Part shown: positions 16,616 through 26,797 of the stretch, piece after piece
Layout of the letters: each line of letters begins with the position of its first letter
Numbering within the stretch: position 1 is the first letter of the stretch
NCBI RefSeq assembly: GCF_001571405.1
Contig: NZ_BCNX01000004.1
Location: forward strand, 62,001-126,000
From: Methanoculleus thermophilus
Lineage (GTDB): Archaea; Halobacteriota; Methanomicrobia; Methanomicrobiales; Methanoculleaceae
Length of the DNA: 64,000 nt
Reading direction: 5' to 3'
The notes under the pieces: model-generated
Seen by the model: only the letters and a program-made list of their open reading frames with translations
The model's database searches: none
Told to the model about the DNA's origin: nothing
Translations under genes and position numbers: made by a program

Positions 16616-19411
16616 TCACTTCAGATGGCCGATGTAGTCGTGGAGTCTGGTCTTTGTGATGCCGGTGATCGAGGAAGCCTCATCCACGTCGGCCTCCCGC
16701 AGTGTTGCGGCGTCATATATGCCTGCAAGGTAGAGTTTCTCCACGGTCGCCTCCCCGATCCCGGGGATCTCCAGGAGCTCTTTTCGCCCGCGCTCAAGGG
16801 CGGCCTTGGTGACTTTCGGCGGGGTGGGGCGTCCAAGGCGCCTGCAGACCATATCCACATGTTTATGTACGGTCTCCGGATTAATGCCGGTTTTGCTTGC
16901 AAGGTATGGGATAGGGAGGTAGCAGAGGTCATCGGGTGTTGCAACACCACCGGCCTGGTATTTCTTCAGGCTGACCGCGGGGATCCCGGCCTCCCGAAGT
17001 GCGCGCTCGTTGCAGAGGCCGCGCGCTGCCTCAAGGAGCTCCGTAGCCGCCGCTTCAGGGATTCCGGCCTTCTTGAGCGCGGCAGGGTCGGCCCCGGAGA
17101 GCGCGCGGATATCCCCGATCCCCTGCTCGAGAAGGCTCTGCATGATCTTTGCATGGCTCCGGCCCTTCCTCGGCGGCACGATCTTTCTGATGAACTTTCG
17201 AAGTTCCGATCGGTGTCGAAGGATCTCGAGTGCATCTTTCGCCTCCTCTATGAGCCGATCGGCCTCGTTTTCGCCGACAGCAATAGCCTCCATGAGATCT
17301 TTTGGCCGCATGCCGGCGATCTCGGAGACTGTGTAGATGTGGCGCGCATGGAGGCGCTCAATGAGATCATCGGTCATCGAGGGCATCATCCGGAGCGCCT
17401 CAAGGTTTGAGGTAATGTGGCTGCAGAGCGGGCAGCCGAGATCCCATGGGCGAGATCCCTTCTGGATCAGGCGGACGTGGGCGAGCCCGTGTTTCTCACA
17501 GGTATCTTCGAGCCGGATTGCCCGTCCCCAGGTGCTGCCGGGTAGGCTGATGTTGAACCGGCACTCCGGATAGCCGGTGCAGCCTATAAACTGCGAGACA
17601 CCCAGATGCCGGATCCGGAGTTCGTGCCCGCAGACCGGGCAGAGACCGACGGTATGTTCCTCTGCGGTCTGCTCCATGATCTCGCTGCCGATCTCCTCCT
17701 CGTGCGCCTCGAGCTTGTCAAAGACTTTATGGAGCATCTTGCGCGACTCTGCGATGACGTCGTCGCGGGTACGCTCACGCTGCTTGATGAGCTGCATATG
17801 CTCTTCAAGCGTCCGGGTCATCTCGGGCTCGGTGATCATCTCCGCGTGGTTGTCGAGAGCGTCCGTGACGGCTCTCCCGACGAGAGTGGGTCGGAGCGGG
17901 TTCCCCTCCACATAGCGACGGGCGATGAGTTTCCCGATCACCTCATGCCGGGTGCTCTTCGTACCGAGACCGAGTTCCTCCATCACCTGGATGAGACGGC
18001 TCTGGGAGTAGCGTGCCGGAGGCTGTGTCTGCTTCTCCTCGAGGTTTACCTTCTTTATTGGGAGGCGATCTCCCTCGGCAAGCACCGGGAGGATATTCTC
18101 CTTTGCCTCAGAGTATGGATAGATCCTGCGCCATCCGGGGGAGATGAGTCGGCCGCCTGTTGCCGTGTACGGCTCTCCAGATGCATCGAAGAGGCATTTG
18201 GTAGTCACCCACTGCGCATCGGGAGAGAGGGTCGCAAGGAACCGACGGACAACGAGTTCGTAGACCTTCCATTGGTCCTGCCCTAGAGCCTCGCGGGTTG
18301 CGGCGCCCGTCGGGTGGATCGGCGGATGGTCGGTGCTCTCCTTCTTGCCCCTGGTCGGGACCGGTCGCCGGTGCTGCTGCACCCAGGCGACGTCCGCATC
18401 AAACACCCCGCCCCGGAGGGTGTTTAAGATCGCGTCCAGATTCAGCGACTTCGGGTAGACCGTGTTGTCGGTCCTCGGATAGGAGATGTAACCGTTCATG
18501 TAGAGGTCTTCGGCGATCCTCATAGCATTCGCCGCGGAGAAGCCGAGACGGCTCGCCGCGACAATGAAGGTCGTGGTGTCGAACGGTGTCGGCGCCCGAT
18601 CGTTCTTCTGACCTTCTTTTACGCTTGTGACCACAAGCGGCTCTTTTGTCCCCGCTTTCGCGGCAAGAGCCGCATCGTGGTCGGTGAACCGTCCGTTGGT
18701 ATGCCGTGCCTCCACCTGCATGCCGTCTTTTTCGGTCTCAAGCGAGAGCATCCAGTATGTCTGTGGGACGAAGTTCTCGATCTCGCGCTCCCGATCGACG
18801 ATCATCGCAAGCGTCGGGCTCTGGACCCGGCCGACGGAGAGGATGTTCTTGCCACCCCGCCGGGCCGCAAGGCTGATGAACCGGGTCAGCGACGCACCCC
18901 ACATCAGGTCGACCGTCTGGCGTGCTTCGCCGGCGGCTGCGAGGGCGAAATCAAGATCGGTTGGGTTTTCAAAGGCGGCCCGGATCTCCGCCGGGGTAAT
19001 TGCCGAGAATCGGGCCCGGTTGATCTTGACCGTCGGATTCACCGCACGGACAAGTTCGTAGGCCTCCTTGCCGATCAGTTCTCCCTCGGTATCGTAATCC
19101 GTCGCGATGGTGACGAGGTCTGCCTTCTTTGCAAGTTTCTGGATCAGGTTGACAATCTTCTTTTCAGTCGGTTTCTTGACGGTGCCCGCATCGATGAGGC
19201 TTCTGGGGGTGTGGACTTCGCTACGCCAGTTTGTGTAGCCGGGCTCGAAATCAATCTCCACCACGTGCCCTTTGAGGCCCACCACTGTCTTGGTGTCGAA
19301 GGAGTAGGTGTATACGTTCCCCTCTTTGACCGCCTTTACCTTCTCGTTGCCAGCGAGGATCTGTGCGATTCGGTTTGCTGAGATGTTCTTCTCTGCTATG
19401 ATCAGGTGCAC
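16616..19411 (-). CDS. topA: DNA topoisomerase IA, archaeal, with zinc fingers and HhH tail
   Basis: Relaxes negative supercoils by single-strand passage. The 931-residue protein opens with the Toprim domain (Glu7, and Asp105/Asp107 in DYDTEG). The catalytic tyrosine is Tyr311 in YISYPRTDNTVYP. SVGRVQSPTLAMI (192-204) is the family signature. Around residues 575-605 there is a four-cysteine zinc ribbon (CPVCGHELR ... CTGYPEC), and a second CEKH ... CPLC pair follows. The last 250 residues are a chain of helix-hairpin-helix motifs (LLEIPGIGEATVEKLY and similar), extending well beyond the bacterial enzyme and probably adding DNA affinity. No helicase domain is fused, so it is not reverse gyrase. 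Confidence 0.95.
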   Translation of the reverse strand: MHLIIAEKNISANRIAQILAGNEKVKAVKEGNVYTYSFDTKTVVGLKGHVVEIDFEPGYTNWRSEVHTPRSLIDAGTVKKPTEKKIVNLIQKLAKKADLVTIATDYDTEGELIGKEAYELVRAVNPTVKINRARFSAITPAEIRAAFENPTDLDFALAAAGEARQTVDLMWGASLTRFISLAARRGGKNILSVGRVQSPTLAMIVDREREIENFVPQTYWMLSLETEKDGMQVEARHTNGRFTDHDAALAAKAGTKEPLVVTSVKEGQKNDRAPTPFDTTTFIVAASRLGFSAANAMRIAEDLYMNGYISYPRTDNTVYPKSLNLDAILNTLRGGVFDADVAWVQQHRRPVPTRGKKESTDHPPIHPTGAATREALGQDQWKVYELVVRRFLATLSPDAQWVTTKCLFDASGEPYTATGGRLISPGWRRIYPYSEAKENILPVLAEGDRLPIKKVNLEEKQTQPPARYSQSRLIQVMEELGLGTKSTRHEVIGKLIARRYVEGNPLRPTLVGRAVTDALDNHAEMITEPEMTRTLEEHMQLIKQRERTRDDVIAESRKMLHKVFDKLEAHEEEIGSEIMEQTAEEHTVGLCPVCGHELRIRHLGVSQFIGCTGYPECRFNISLPGSTWGRAIRLEDTCEKHGLAHVRLIQKGSRPWDLGCPLCSHITSNLEALRMMPSMTDDLIERLHARHIYTVSEIAGMRPKDLMEAIAVGENEADRLIEEAKDALEILRHRSELRKFIRKIVPPRKGRSHAKIMQSLLEQGIGDIRALSGADPAALKKAGIPEAAATELLEAARGLCNERALREAGIPAVSLKKYQAGGVATPDDLCYLPIPYLASKTGINPETVHKHVDMVCRRLGRPTPPKVTKAALERGRKELLEIPGIGEATVEKLYLAGIYDAATLREADVDEASSITGITKTRLHDYIGHLK

Positions 19412-19417
19412 TGCGGA

Positions 19418-20833
19418 TTACACCTCGCTTTTATCAATACACTCGGCTACGATGCGCCCAAGTTCCCGCGGGTCTGCCCGTCCACGGGTCTCCTTCATCA
19501 CCTGGCCCACCAGGAAGTTCAGGGCGCCCTTCTTGCCGGCCCGGTAGTCACTCACTGCCTGGGGGTTTGCAGCGAGCACAGCCTGCACGATGGCGGTAAA
19601 TTCGTCTCCAGCAGCCTTTGCCAGGTTTTCACGCTTAACGATCGTTGCAGGCGCTTCACAGGGCTTTCCTGCGGCGCAGGCATTGAGCATCTCTCTGAGG
19701 ACCTGGACCCCGGCCTTGTCGGTGATCGTCCCCGACCGGAGAAGCGCGAGGAGTTCCATGAAACGCTCGGGCGGGACGGCGGATATGCTCATATCACGGT
19801 AGTTGAGTTCCCCGAGGAGGATATCGGCCACCCAGGTAGCGGAGAGGATCGGGTCCACGGGTGCGACATGTTCGTAGAAATCGGCGAGTTTCGGGTCGCC
19901 GGTCAGGGTTCGGGCATGGTTGAGTGATATACCGTACTGCTCCATGAACCGGTTCTTTCGTGCAGTGGGCAGTTCGGGAAGTTTGATCTTTTCCATCCAG
20001 TCCGCGACGCGGAGCGGCTGGAGATCGGGCTCCGGGAAGTAGCGGTAATCGTACTCCTCCTCTTTGCCGCGAGCGGAGGTGGTGATCCCGCGCCCTTCCA
20101 TGAAGTGCCGGGTCTCCCTCACAACTTTCTGTCCACGCCGGAGCAGGTTCTTCTGCCGGGTCACCTCGAAGGTGAGGGCCTTCTCGACGCCTTTGTAGGA
20201 GGAGATGTTCTTGACCTCAACCCGTTCGGAGCCTTCAAGTGAGATGTTTGCATCCACACGGAGAGCACCTTCCCGATCGCCGTCAAAGACCCCGAGATAC
20301 TCGAGGATTGCCCTGAGTTTGTTGAGGAACCGGCGAGCTTCCTGTGGTGACCGCAGATCCGGCTCGGTGACGATCTCAAGAAGCGGGATACCAGACCGGT
20401 TATAATCGACGAGCGAGTACTTCGAGGATCCCGTGACGTGGACGAGTCTTCCGGGATCCTCTTCGAGGTGAACCCGGGTGATCCGGACGATCTTCTCGTG
20501 CCCTTCGTCGTCCTCGATCTCGACGGTCCCCTCGACAGCGAGCGGTTTGTCGTACTGGGTGATCTGGTAGGCCTTTGGGAGGTCCGGGTAGAAGTAATTC
20601 TTCCGGGCAAACTCCGAGACTTCAGGAACTTTCATGTTGAGGGCTTTTGCGACGGAGAGACCATACTCGACCGCCTTCCTGTTTAAGCGGGGAAGCGCAC
20701 CGGGTAGCCCGAGACAGATCGGGCAGCAGTGAGTGTTCGGCTCGTCGTCACGGTAGTCCGTCGAGCACCCGCAGAAGAGCTTCGTTGCGGTCGAGAGCTG
20801 GACGTGGATCTCAAGCCCGATGATCGTCTTCAT
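19418..20833 (-). CDS. gatB: aspartyl/glutamyl-tRNA amidotransferase subunit B
   Basis: Kinase-like subunit that activates mischarged Asp-tRNA(Asn) or Glu-tRNA(Gln) with ATP and accepts ammonia from GatA. The 471-residue length is standard. The N-terminal GLEIHVQL, the zinc-binding cysteines (FCGCSTDY ... [14 protein letters not shown]), [15 protein letters not shown] and the RYFPEPDL segment identify it, and the C-terminal tail domain ends with the [19 protein letters not shown] motif. Start and gatA stop overlap by four bases. In archaea GatDE serves Gln, so GatCAB most likely makes Asn-tRNA. Confidence 0.96.
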   Translation of the reverse strand: MKTIIGLEIHVQLSTATKLFCGCSTDYRDDEPNTHCCPICLGLPGALPRLNRKAVEYGLSVAKALNMKVPEVSEFARKNYFYPDLPKAYQITQYDKPLAVEGTVEIEDDEGHEKIVRITRVHLEEDPGRLVHVTGSSKYSLVDYNRSGIPLLEIVTEPDLRSPQEARRFLNKLRAILEYLGVFDGDREGALRVDANISLEGSERVEVKNISSYKGVEKALTFEVTRQKNLLRRGQKVVRETRHFMEGRGITTSARGKEEEYDYRYFPEPDLQPLRVADWMEKIKLPELPTARKNRFMEQYGISLNHARTLTGDPKLADFYEHVAPVDPILSATWVADILLGELNYRDMSISAVPPERFMELLALLRSGTITDKAGVQVLREMLNACAAGKPCEAPATIVKRENLAKAAGDEFTAIVQAVLAANPQAVSDYRAGKKGALNFLVGQVMKETRGRADPRELGRIVAECIDKSEV

Positions 20834-22131
20834 GCCCGCACCTCCTGTTCGTAGGCATACGCGGTATCGACGACGCGCTCGTCCTCAAACTGCCTCCCCA
20901 TAATCTGGAGCCCCACAGGTAGGCCGTCCACCTTGCCGCACGGAACCGATATCGCCGGGATTCCGGCGAGGTTTGCGGGCACCGTGAGGATATCCGAGAG
21001 GTACATCGAGAGCGGGTCGGTCTTCTCGCCGAGGCGGAAGGCCACGGTCGGCATCGTGGGTCCGGCGATGACATCGACCTCGCGGAAGGCCCGCTCGAAG
21101 TCATCTCTGATGTTTCGGCGGGCGATTTGCGCTTTTGCGTAGTATCGGCCGGCGTAGCCTGCAGAGAGCGCAAAGGTGCCGAGCATGATCCTGCGCCGGA
21201 CCTCGGCCCCGAACAACTTCCCCCGCAGGTCCTGGTAGGCCTCGTGCCAGGTCTTCCTGGTATCTACCGCCGGGCCGTAACGGACGCCGTCGAACCGGGC
21301 GAGGTTCGAGGAGGCTTCACTCGTGCAGATGACGTAGTAGGCCGCAAGCGCGTGCTGCATGCCGGGAATGCTCACCGGGACGGTCTCGGCCCCGAGCCCT
21401 TCAAGGACTCCGATCGCGTCGCGGACCGTATCTGCGATACGGGGGTCCACGCCCTCGCCGAAGTATTCTTTCGGGATCCCTATCCGGAGCCCTTTGACAT
21501 CGGCCGAAGGCTTGTGGTCATACGGGCGGTCAAGCATTGTCGAGTCGCGGGGATCGTACCGTGCGATCACCGACATCAGGCGCGATACATCCTCTACCGT
21601 CCGTGCCATCGGTCCGATCTGCTCAAGGGAGTTTGCGTAGGCAATGAGGCCGTAACGTGAGACCCGACCGTACGTGGGTTTGAGCCCTACGATCCCGCAA
21701 AACGCCGCAGGACATCGGATCGAGCCGCCGGTATCGGTGCCGAGCGCCATCGGGACGAGCCCCGCAGCCACGGCGGCGGCGCTTCCGCCGGATGACCCGC
21801 CCGGTACTCGCGTCGGGTCGACTGGATTTTTTGTGGGACCGAACGCGCTCGTCTCGGTGGTGGAGCCCATGCCGAACTCGTCCATGTTGGTCTTGCCGAC
21901 GATCGCGGCTCCTGCTTTTCTGATGAGTTCGACGACGTAGGCGTCGTACGGCGGGATGTAGCCCTCGAGAATCCGTGACCCGCAGGTAGTCTGTATACCG
22001 GCCGTGGAGATGTTGTCTTTGATCGCGACGGCAACGCCGCCGAGCACGCCATCGCCATACGGTGCCTCGCGGCAGGTGGTGATGAATGCGTTGTACCGAT
22101 CGTCCGGCGAGTAGTCAAGAATCCCCGTCAC
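20830..22131 (-). CDS. gatA: aspartyl/glutamyl-tRNA amidotransferase subunit A
   Basis: Amidase that releases ammonia from glutamine for GatB. The 433-residue protein has the amidase-signature triad: the catalytic lysine in AIKDNI near residue 34, and the Ser-rich segment [16 protein letters not shown] with the cis-Ser and nucleophile Ser, followed by [16 protein letters not shown]. It is shorter at the N-terminus than bacterial GatA, common in archaea. The gene abuts gatC with no gap (22131/22132), and overlaps gatB, as expected for a stoichiometric heterotrimer. Confidence 0.96.
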   Translation of the reverse strand: MTGILDYSPDDRYNAFITTCREAPYGDGVLGGVAVAIKDNISTAGIQTTCGSRILEGYIPPYDAYVVELIRKAGAAIVGKTNMDEFGMGSTTETSAFGPTKNPVDPTRVPGGSSGGSAAAVAAGLVPMALGTDTGGSIRCPAAFCGIVGLKPTYGRVSRYGLIAYANSLEQIGPMARTVEDVSRLMSVIARYDPRDSTMLDRPYDHKPSADVKGLRIGIPKEYFGEGVDPRIADTVRDAIGVLEGLGAETVPVSIPGMQHALAAYYVICTSEASSNLARFDGVRYGPAVDTRKTWHEAYQDLRGKLFGAEVRRRIMLGTFALSAGYAGRYYAKAQIARRNIRDDFERAFREVDVIAGPTMPTVAFRLGEKTDPLSMYLSDILTVPANLAGIPAISVPCGKVDGLPVGLQIMGRQFEDERVVDTAYAYEQEVRA

Positions 22132-22401
22132 TCACATCACCCTCGGCGCTTTTATGAACCCATCCTCGGTAGAACCCGCGTTCGCGAGGGCATCCTGCTG
22201 TGAGAGACTTGGTCGGGGCTCATCCTCCCGAAAGACGTTGAAGATCCCGGCGGCCGGGGTGCTTTCATCGACTACGGTGTCAAGAACTTTAAAGTAGTCG
22301 AGGATTGCGTTGAACTGGGTGGTGAATTCCAGCACTTCGTCTTTTGATATGCCGATATCTGCAAGTTCTGCTATATGTTCAATATCTCTTTCAGTGATCA
22401 T
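22132..22401 (-). CDS. gatC: aspartyl/glutamyl-tRNA amidotransferase subunit C
   Basis: Small 89-residue subunit that wraps between GatA and GatB and stabilises the complex. The family pattern is seen in the N-terminal helix (DIEHIAELADIGIS), the FTTQFNAILDYFKVLDTVV stretch, and the C-terminal segment with LSQQDALANA and a final region that threads into GatA (EDGFIKAPRVM). Its first 11 bases overlap the end of the AsnB-like gene, placing that gene in the same transcript. Confidence 0.93.
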   Translation of the reverse strand: MITERDIEHIAELADIGISKDEVLEFTTQFNAILDYFKVLDTVVDESTPAAGIFNVFREDEPRPSLSQQDALANAGSTEDGFIKAPRVM

Positions 22402-23389
22402 GTTCCGCCCTACTTATCTCCGTTAAGTACCCTTGTACCGACTTTTTATAACCATTCCTACGAGCGAGCCGCTGGATAACTTTCCAGATTCCGCTCCCGT
22501 ATTGCATCGCTTTCTTCTCGGCCCAGGCCATTTCGGTGGGAATGTGGTGTTCTGCGACCACCCGCAGGGGGTGCTTTCTCACCCCGCCGCGCACCATCTC
22601 CTCGGCCGGGATCGCTCGTGCGGCGCGCACCACCCGGACATCCAGGTAGGGCAGCGAGAGGTTCGTCCCGAGAAGCGTCGCGACTGCCTGATCCCGCCTT
22701 CTCTGGCGCCCGAGATCAGCAAAGTCCCGGTCGAGGTCGCGAGCGAGGTCGAGCGAGGAGAGGTAGCGGGCATAACCGCCGAAGAGTTCGTCTGCTCCCT
22801 GCCCGGAGAGGATCCTGGTGTGCCCGTGTTCTGCTGCCCACTCAGCGGCAAAATACAGGGTCGTTGCGATTGAGACCTCGAGAGGGTTTGTGGGCTCGGG
22901 GATCACCCGGACCACCCGGTCGAGTGCCTCTGCGACTTCATTCTCTCTTGGTGTGACGATCTCAAGGTCTAGGTCCATCATCCTCGCTGCCTTTGCTGCC
23001 CAAGTCGCATCATGCGACCCTTCGACCCCCACCGTCACGCAGGGAAGACGGGCAAGCCCGGCAATGAGGGCCGAGTCGAGACCGCCGGAGAATGCCACCA
23101 CGCCTTCATCGCTCCGGAGGCTGACCGCGGTGACGATTGCCTCTTCAAGGGTGCAGGGCGCCGGATCGGGATTTATCCTGAGGATCTCGCGTCCGTTGCA
23201 GGAGATGGTTCCCGGCGGGACCGGGCCAGGGATGATCCCGAAAGCGTCGCGGGCGATGCAGTCATCCCAGGTGAGCAGGAACTCACCGCCGCACCGGGTG
23301 ATGGTCTCTGGCCCTTCTTTGAGCATCCGCTCCAGGTCGGCAGGAGAGAGCCGCATCCCGTCTTGTTCTATCCAGCCCTTCAAGTTCAT
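22391..23389 (-). CDS. asparagine synthase-related protein lacking the glutaminase nucleophile
   Basis: A 332-residue relative of asparagine synthetase B. The synthetase domain is intact: the PP-loop SGGLDS at residues 101-106 and the LSGQGADELFGGYARYL segment. The N-terminal region keeps only the end of the class II glutaminase fold (FLLTWDDCIARDAFGIIPG, about 37-55); the catalytic Cys2 and first half of that domain are missing. It could use free ammonia or ammonia from a partner, or act on another acid. Placement directly before gatC, overlapping by 11 bases, suggests a link to amide metabolism. Start choice is uncertain: ATG 23389 and ATG 23398 are close, and in-frame GTGs at 23434 and 23449 would extend it. 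Confidence 0.75.
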   Translation of the reverse strand: MNLKGWIEQDGMRLSPADLERMLKEGPETITRCGGEFLLTWDDCIARDAFGIIPGPVPPGTISCNGREILRINPDPAPCTLEEAIVTAVSLRSDEGVVAFSGGLDSALIAGLARLPCVTVGVEGSHDATWAAKAARMMDLDLEIVTPRENEVAEALDRVVRVIPEPTNPLEVSIATTLYFAAEWAAEHGHTRILSGQGADELFGGYARYLSSLDLARDLDRDFADLGRQRRRDQAVATLLGTNLSLPYLDVRVVRAARAIPAEEMVRGGVRKHPLRVVAEHHIPTEMAWAEKKAMQYGSGIWKVIQRLARRNGYKKSVQGYLTEISRAEHDH

Positions 23390-23998
23390 GGTCGGCATAT
23401 TCCGTAATCCAGCAGTTCTTGCCGTGAGGTTCACGCGGTGCGTGGTCACCTCAAAAAACGGATCCGTGTCAGTGTTTGCACTGTTGAACTATAAATGTGC
23501 GTACATCTGCCTAGGCGAAATGCTGGCGGTTTTTTGGGTTTCTGTCTAGATCTGTCATCCCCGGGCGGAGATGGCGACCCTGACCGGACGCAGCGTCATC
23601 TTGGCGTGTGATCTTGCCGCCTCTCTACGTCTTTGGTATCGAGGTGGTCGGGACGCAGTGCGTAACCGGTGCGTAATCCGGGAAATATCCACATCATCCG
23701 GGTTTTTGGTTCCCATAGCGACTCAATGTCGCAATTCCGGCCGCTACGATTTGGGGGTAGTCCTCGAACTCCTCTACCGGGAAGGGGGACACCCGGTCAC
23801 ACCTAACGGGTGCTACGGATGAAGGCTTGTCCCCATTTTGGGAGTGTTGAGCTCTCCTTGGCTTATTAAATGGGTTATATCGGCGCCGTCTGTGCCGCGC
23901 CGGTGGGAAAAAAGTGTGGTGCAGGAACTATTTGCGGTGATGGCCGTCGTTGCTGGCAAACGGGCGGGATGCGCCGCCGCACCCCACCCAAACTCCCT
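23390..23998. other. 609-base intergenic region upstream of the AsnB-gat-topA run
   Basis: No gene is supported; the few frames present have no family resemblance. It separates two minus-strand genes, so it should hold the promoter of the eight-gene run at its left end (an A/T element ACTATAAAT near 23489-23497 is a candidate) and the purB terminator at its right end. Confidence 0.4.
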
Positions 23999-25339
23999 TT
24001 ACCTGCAGAGCGGCGTGAGTTTCTTGATTAACCGCTCCACCTGCTGGACCGCAGTCCCTATATATGCATCCGGACTCAGGAGAGCCTTCAGGTCCTCGCG
24101 GGTGACGAATGCCGTGACCTCGGGCCGCTCACCGAGCACCTCGGCGAGATCGCGGTCTTCGGCGAGGGCCTGCAGGCTCGCCGTCCGCATTACCTCGTGA
24201 GCATCCTGCCGGTTCATGCCCCGCTTGGTGAGCTCGATCATCACCGACTCGGCAAGGTTCACGCCCCGGAGCAACATCAGGTTCCTCCTGATATTCTCCT
24301 TATTGAATTCAAGCCCCTCCAGTACGCCGATCATCACCTTGAGGATATGGTCGGTCAGCACCGAGGCTTCGGGGAAGAGCACCCGCTCGGGGGAGGAGTT
24401 TGTCAGGTCGCGCTCGTCCCAGAGTACGTTGTTTAACAGAGCCGGTTCAACCGAGGATCGCACAATTCGGGCAAGGCCGCAGACCTGCTCGCTCTTGATC
24501 GGGTTTCTCTTGTGGGGCATCGTGCTCGAGCCCACCTGCTTCTTGCCGAACGCCTCGGCAAGCTCCCCTATCTCGGAGCGCTGCATCAGACGGATCTCTA
24601 GCCCGATCTTGTCAAGCGTGGTCGCGACGTTTGCAAGGAACATGAAGTACTCCGCGTAGCGGTCCCGCGCTATAATCTGGTTAGAGACGTCCACCGGCTG
24701 GAGCCCGAGAAACTCCATCATCGTCTCCTGGACTGCTATGCCCGCTTCTCCGAGCGCTGCCTGGGTGCCCACCGCTCCCGTGAGCTGCCCGACGAGGAGG
24801 CGGGGGCGCATCTGGCGGAGTCGTTCGATGTGCCGGGAGACCTCGCTTGCCCAGATCGCGAACCGGAGGCCGTAGGTCGTGGGAACCCCGATCTGCCCAT
24901 GTGTCCGCCCGGCGCAGACGAGGTTCTTCGTCTCCGCACTCCGGGCGAGAAGCACGCAGAGGAGTTTGCCGAGTTTCTCCTCGATGAGCGCGAGGCTATC
25001 GCGGAGCTGCAATGCGGTCGCCGTATCCAGGATATCGTTCGATGTTGCCCCGTAGTGGATCCATCGCCCGGCATCGCCGCAGACCTCTGTGACGGCTTTG
25101 ACGATCGCCATCATATCGTGGTTGATCTCGGCCTCGATCTCCTTCGCCCTCTCTAGACTTGCCTTGCCTGCGCAGGCCGCAATCGTCTCGGCATCCTCGC
25201 GCGGAATGAGCCCGTGCACCGCTTCAGCCCGGGCCAGCGCCACTTCGGCCATGACGATCGCCCGGAACCGGTTCTCCTCACTCCAGACGGCACGCATCTC
25301 GGGAGTGCCGTACCGGTAGTCAATAGGATGGATTGCCAT
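23999..25339 (-). CDS. purB: adenylosuccinate lyase
   Basis: Cleaves fumarate from SAICAR and from adenylosuccinate in purine synthesis. The 446-residue protein shows the fumarase/aspartase superfamily motifs: IHYGATSNDILDTA with the catalytic His and substrate-binding Thr-Ser, AGRTHGQIGVPTTYG, and the signature GSSTMPHKRNPIKSE with the catalytic serine loop. The C-terminal helical domain is complete. It is apparently monocistronic. A T-rich element around 25366-25373 (minus strand TTTTTTAA) lies about 30 bases before the ATG and can serve as TATA box. Confidence 0.97.
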   Translation of the reverse strand: MAIHPIDYRYGTPEMRAVWSEENRFRAIVMAEVALARAEAVHGLIPREDAETIAACAGKASLERAKEIEAEINHDMMAIVKAVTEVCGDAGRWIHYGATSNDILDTATALQLRDSLALIEEKLGKLLCVLLARSAETKNLVCAGRTHGQIGVPTTYGLRFAIWASEVSRHIERLRQMRPRLLVGQLTGAVGTQAALGEAGIAVQETMMEFLGLQPVDVSNQIIARDRYAEYFMFLANVATTLDKIGLEIRLMQRSEIGELAEAFGKKQVGSSTMPHKRNPIKSEQVCGLARIVRSSVEPALLNNVLWDERDLTNSSPERVLFPEASVLTDHILKVMIGVLEGLEFNKENIRRNLMLLRGVNLAESVMIELTKRGMNRQDAHEVMRTASLQALAEDRDLAEVLGERPEVTAFVTREDLKALLSPDAYIGTAVQQVERLIKKLTPLCR

Positions 25340-25694
25340 AGTTGGTACCTGTTTGCTCTGCCGCGTTAAAAAAGGGGTCGTGGCGCACCGGAGGTCGCCC
25401 GCGAACCGGCGTCATGCTCGCGTGCTCTCAAGGAATATCGCCGCCGTCCCGAGAGAGGGTGTGTCATCGCGAGACGTATGCACGACGAAGGGATACCCAG
25501 GGGAGTTTTCAAGCGATACACTCAGGTGGTAATGATGGCCGCGGTGATTGTGAGGAGCGTCGTGATCTCGGCTGGGCGGGTAATCTGGTTTGAGGGTATG
25601 GCAGATCCATCACGCCGGTTGTTAGCAGGTCTTTGGAGTGCTCCGCTAGTTTCGCTCCAGGATGGCAGATCCGGGCTCCGAACGCCCTATCCTT
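25340..25694. other. 355-base intergenic region between purB and corA
   Basis: Holds the purB promoter at the left edge. The rest has no supported gene, only short frames without recognisable products. A small imperfect repeat (GTGCTCCGCTAGTTTCGCTCC) lies near 25638. Confidence 0.35.
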
Positions 25695-26750
25695 TCAGAT
25701 CCACCCTTTCCTTTTGAAATAGAGGAGCATCACCCCGGCGACCGCCGCCATTGAAGCAAGGGCGATCGGGTAGCCCCAGGGGTGGCGGACCTCCGGCATA
25801 TCGAAGTTCATACCGTAGACCCCGGCGATGAAGGTGAGCGGGATGAAGATGGTGGCGATGATCGTGAGGACCTTCATGATCTCGTTCGTCCGGCTGCTCT
25901 GGGTCGAGAGGTAGACGTCGAGGGTTCCCGACACCATATCCCGGTAGGTCTCCACGGTCTCGGCGACCTCTATGGTATGGTCGTAGACGTCGCGGAAGTA
26001 GGCGCGTGTCGATTCCTGGATCAGGGACGACTCCCCCCGCTCAAGTTCCGCCACCACGTCGCGGAGAGGCCAGGCAGACCGCCGGAGGGCGATCAAGGAA
26101 CGCTTTAGGGCGTATATTGCCTGGAGGGTCCTCCTGTCGGGATCCGCCACCACCTCCTCCTCGACCGCCTCGATGCGTTCCCCGAAGTCCTCGATCACAG
26201 TGAAATACCCGTCAACGACTGCGTCAAGCAGCACGTAGAAGAGGTAATCCGGTCCCTCGCTCCGAAGCCTCCCTGCCCCGGTCCGCAGGCGCTCCCGAAC
26301 GCGAAGAAAGACGTCACCCGGCTGCTCCTGGAACGACGCGACGTAACCTTCCCCTAGTACCAGGCTGACCAGTTCGCTCACAAACTCACCATCGCCGTTC
26401 GGGGAGAGCCTCCGAATCGCAACGTAGAGATAATCGCCATAATCTTCGATCTTCGGGCGCTGGCGGGTGTTCGCGATGTCCTCAAGCGTCAAGGGGTGGA
26501 TCCCGATGGCATCTCCGATTGCCTGAAGCATCCCGGCATCGTGGATGCCGTCAACATCGATCCACGTGACTGTCGGGGGGGTGGTAGGGGCCGGGATCTC
26601 GGCGGGTCGGGTGGCAGTCCGCTCGTCGAGGTGCGAGGCGTCGTAATCGACGATCGTGACGGTAACCTGTCGTGCTCGGGAAGTGTTGGTATGGATGGAC
26701 CTCTCTAGGGCCGACTCCTGTCCTCCTCTCTCGTTCTCACGCGGACTCAT
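25695..26750 (-). CDS. corA: CorA-type magnesium/cobalt transporter
   Basis: Pentameric divalent-cation channel of 351 residues. The large cytoplasmic N-terminal domain (about 1-285) is followed by two C-terminal transmembrane helices; the selectivity motif YGMNFDMPEV sits between them, and the last helix ends with the basic tail FKRKGWI. The region TLEDIANTRQRPKIEDYGDYLYV is diagnostic for CorA. The first 45 residues are Thr/Pro/Glu-rich and poorly conserved, so the true start may lie further in. Minus-strand CTTTTTAG about 30 bases upstream fits a TATA element. Confidence 0.95.
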   Translation of the reverse strand: MSPRENERGGQESALERSIHTNTSRARQVTVTIVDYDASHLDERTATRPAEIPAPTTPPTVTWIDVDGIHDAGMLQAIGDAIGIHPLTLEDIANTRQRPKIEDYGDYLYVAIRRLSPNGDGEFVSELVSLVLGEGYVASFQEQPGDVFLRVRERLRTGAGRLRSEGPDYLFYVLLDAVVDGYFTVIEDFGERIEAVEEEVVADPDRRTLQAIYALKRSLIALRRSAWPLRDVVAELERGESSLIQESTRAYFRDVYDHTIEVAETVETYRDMVSGTLDVYLSTQSSRTNEIMKVLTIIATIFIPLTFIAGVYGMNFDMPEVRHPWGYPIALASMAAVAGVMLLYFKRKGWI

Positions 26751-26797
26751 CGGATATATCGTTCAAATGGTCGTCTAAAAAGTGGGGTGATCCCGGA

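Noticed and set aside
16391-17410. Plus-strand frame of 339 codons across the start of GGGP synthase and end of topA
   Set aside because: Shadow of two well-supported minus-strand genes.
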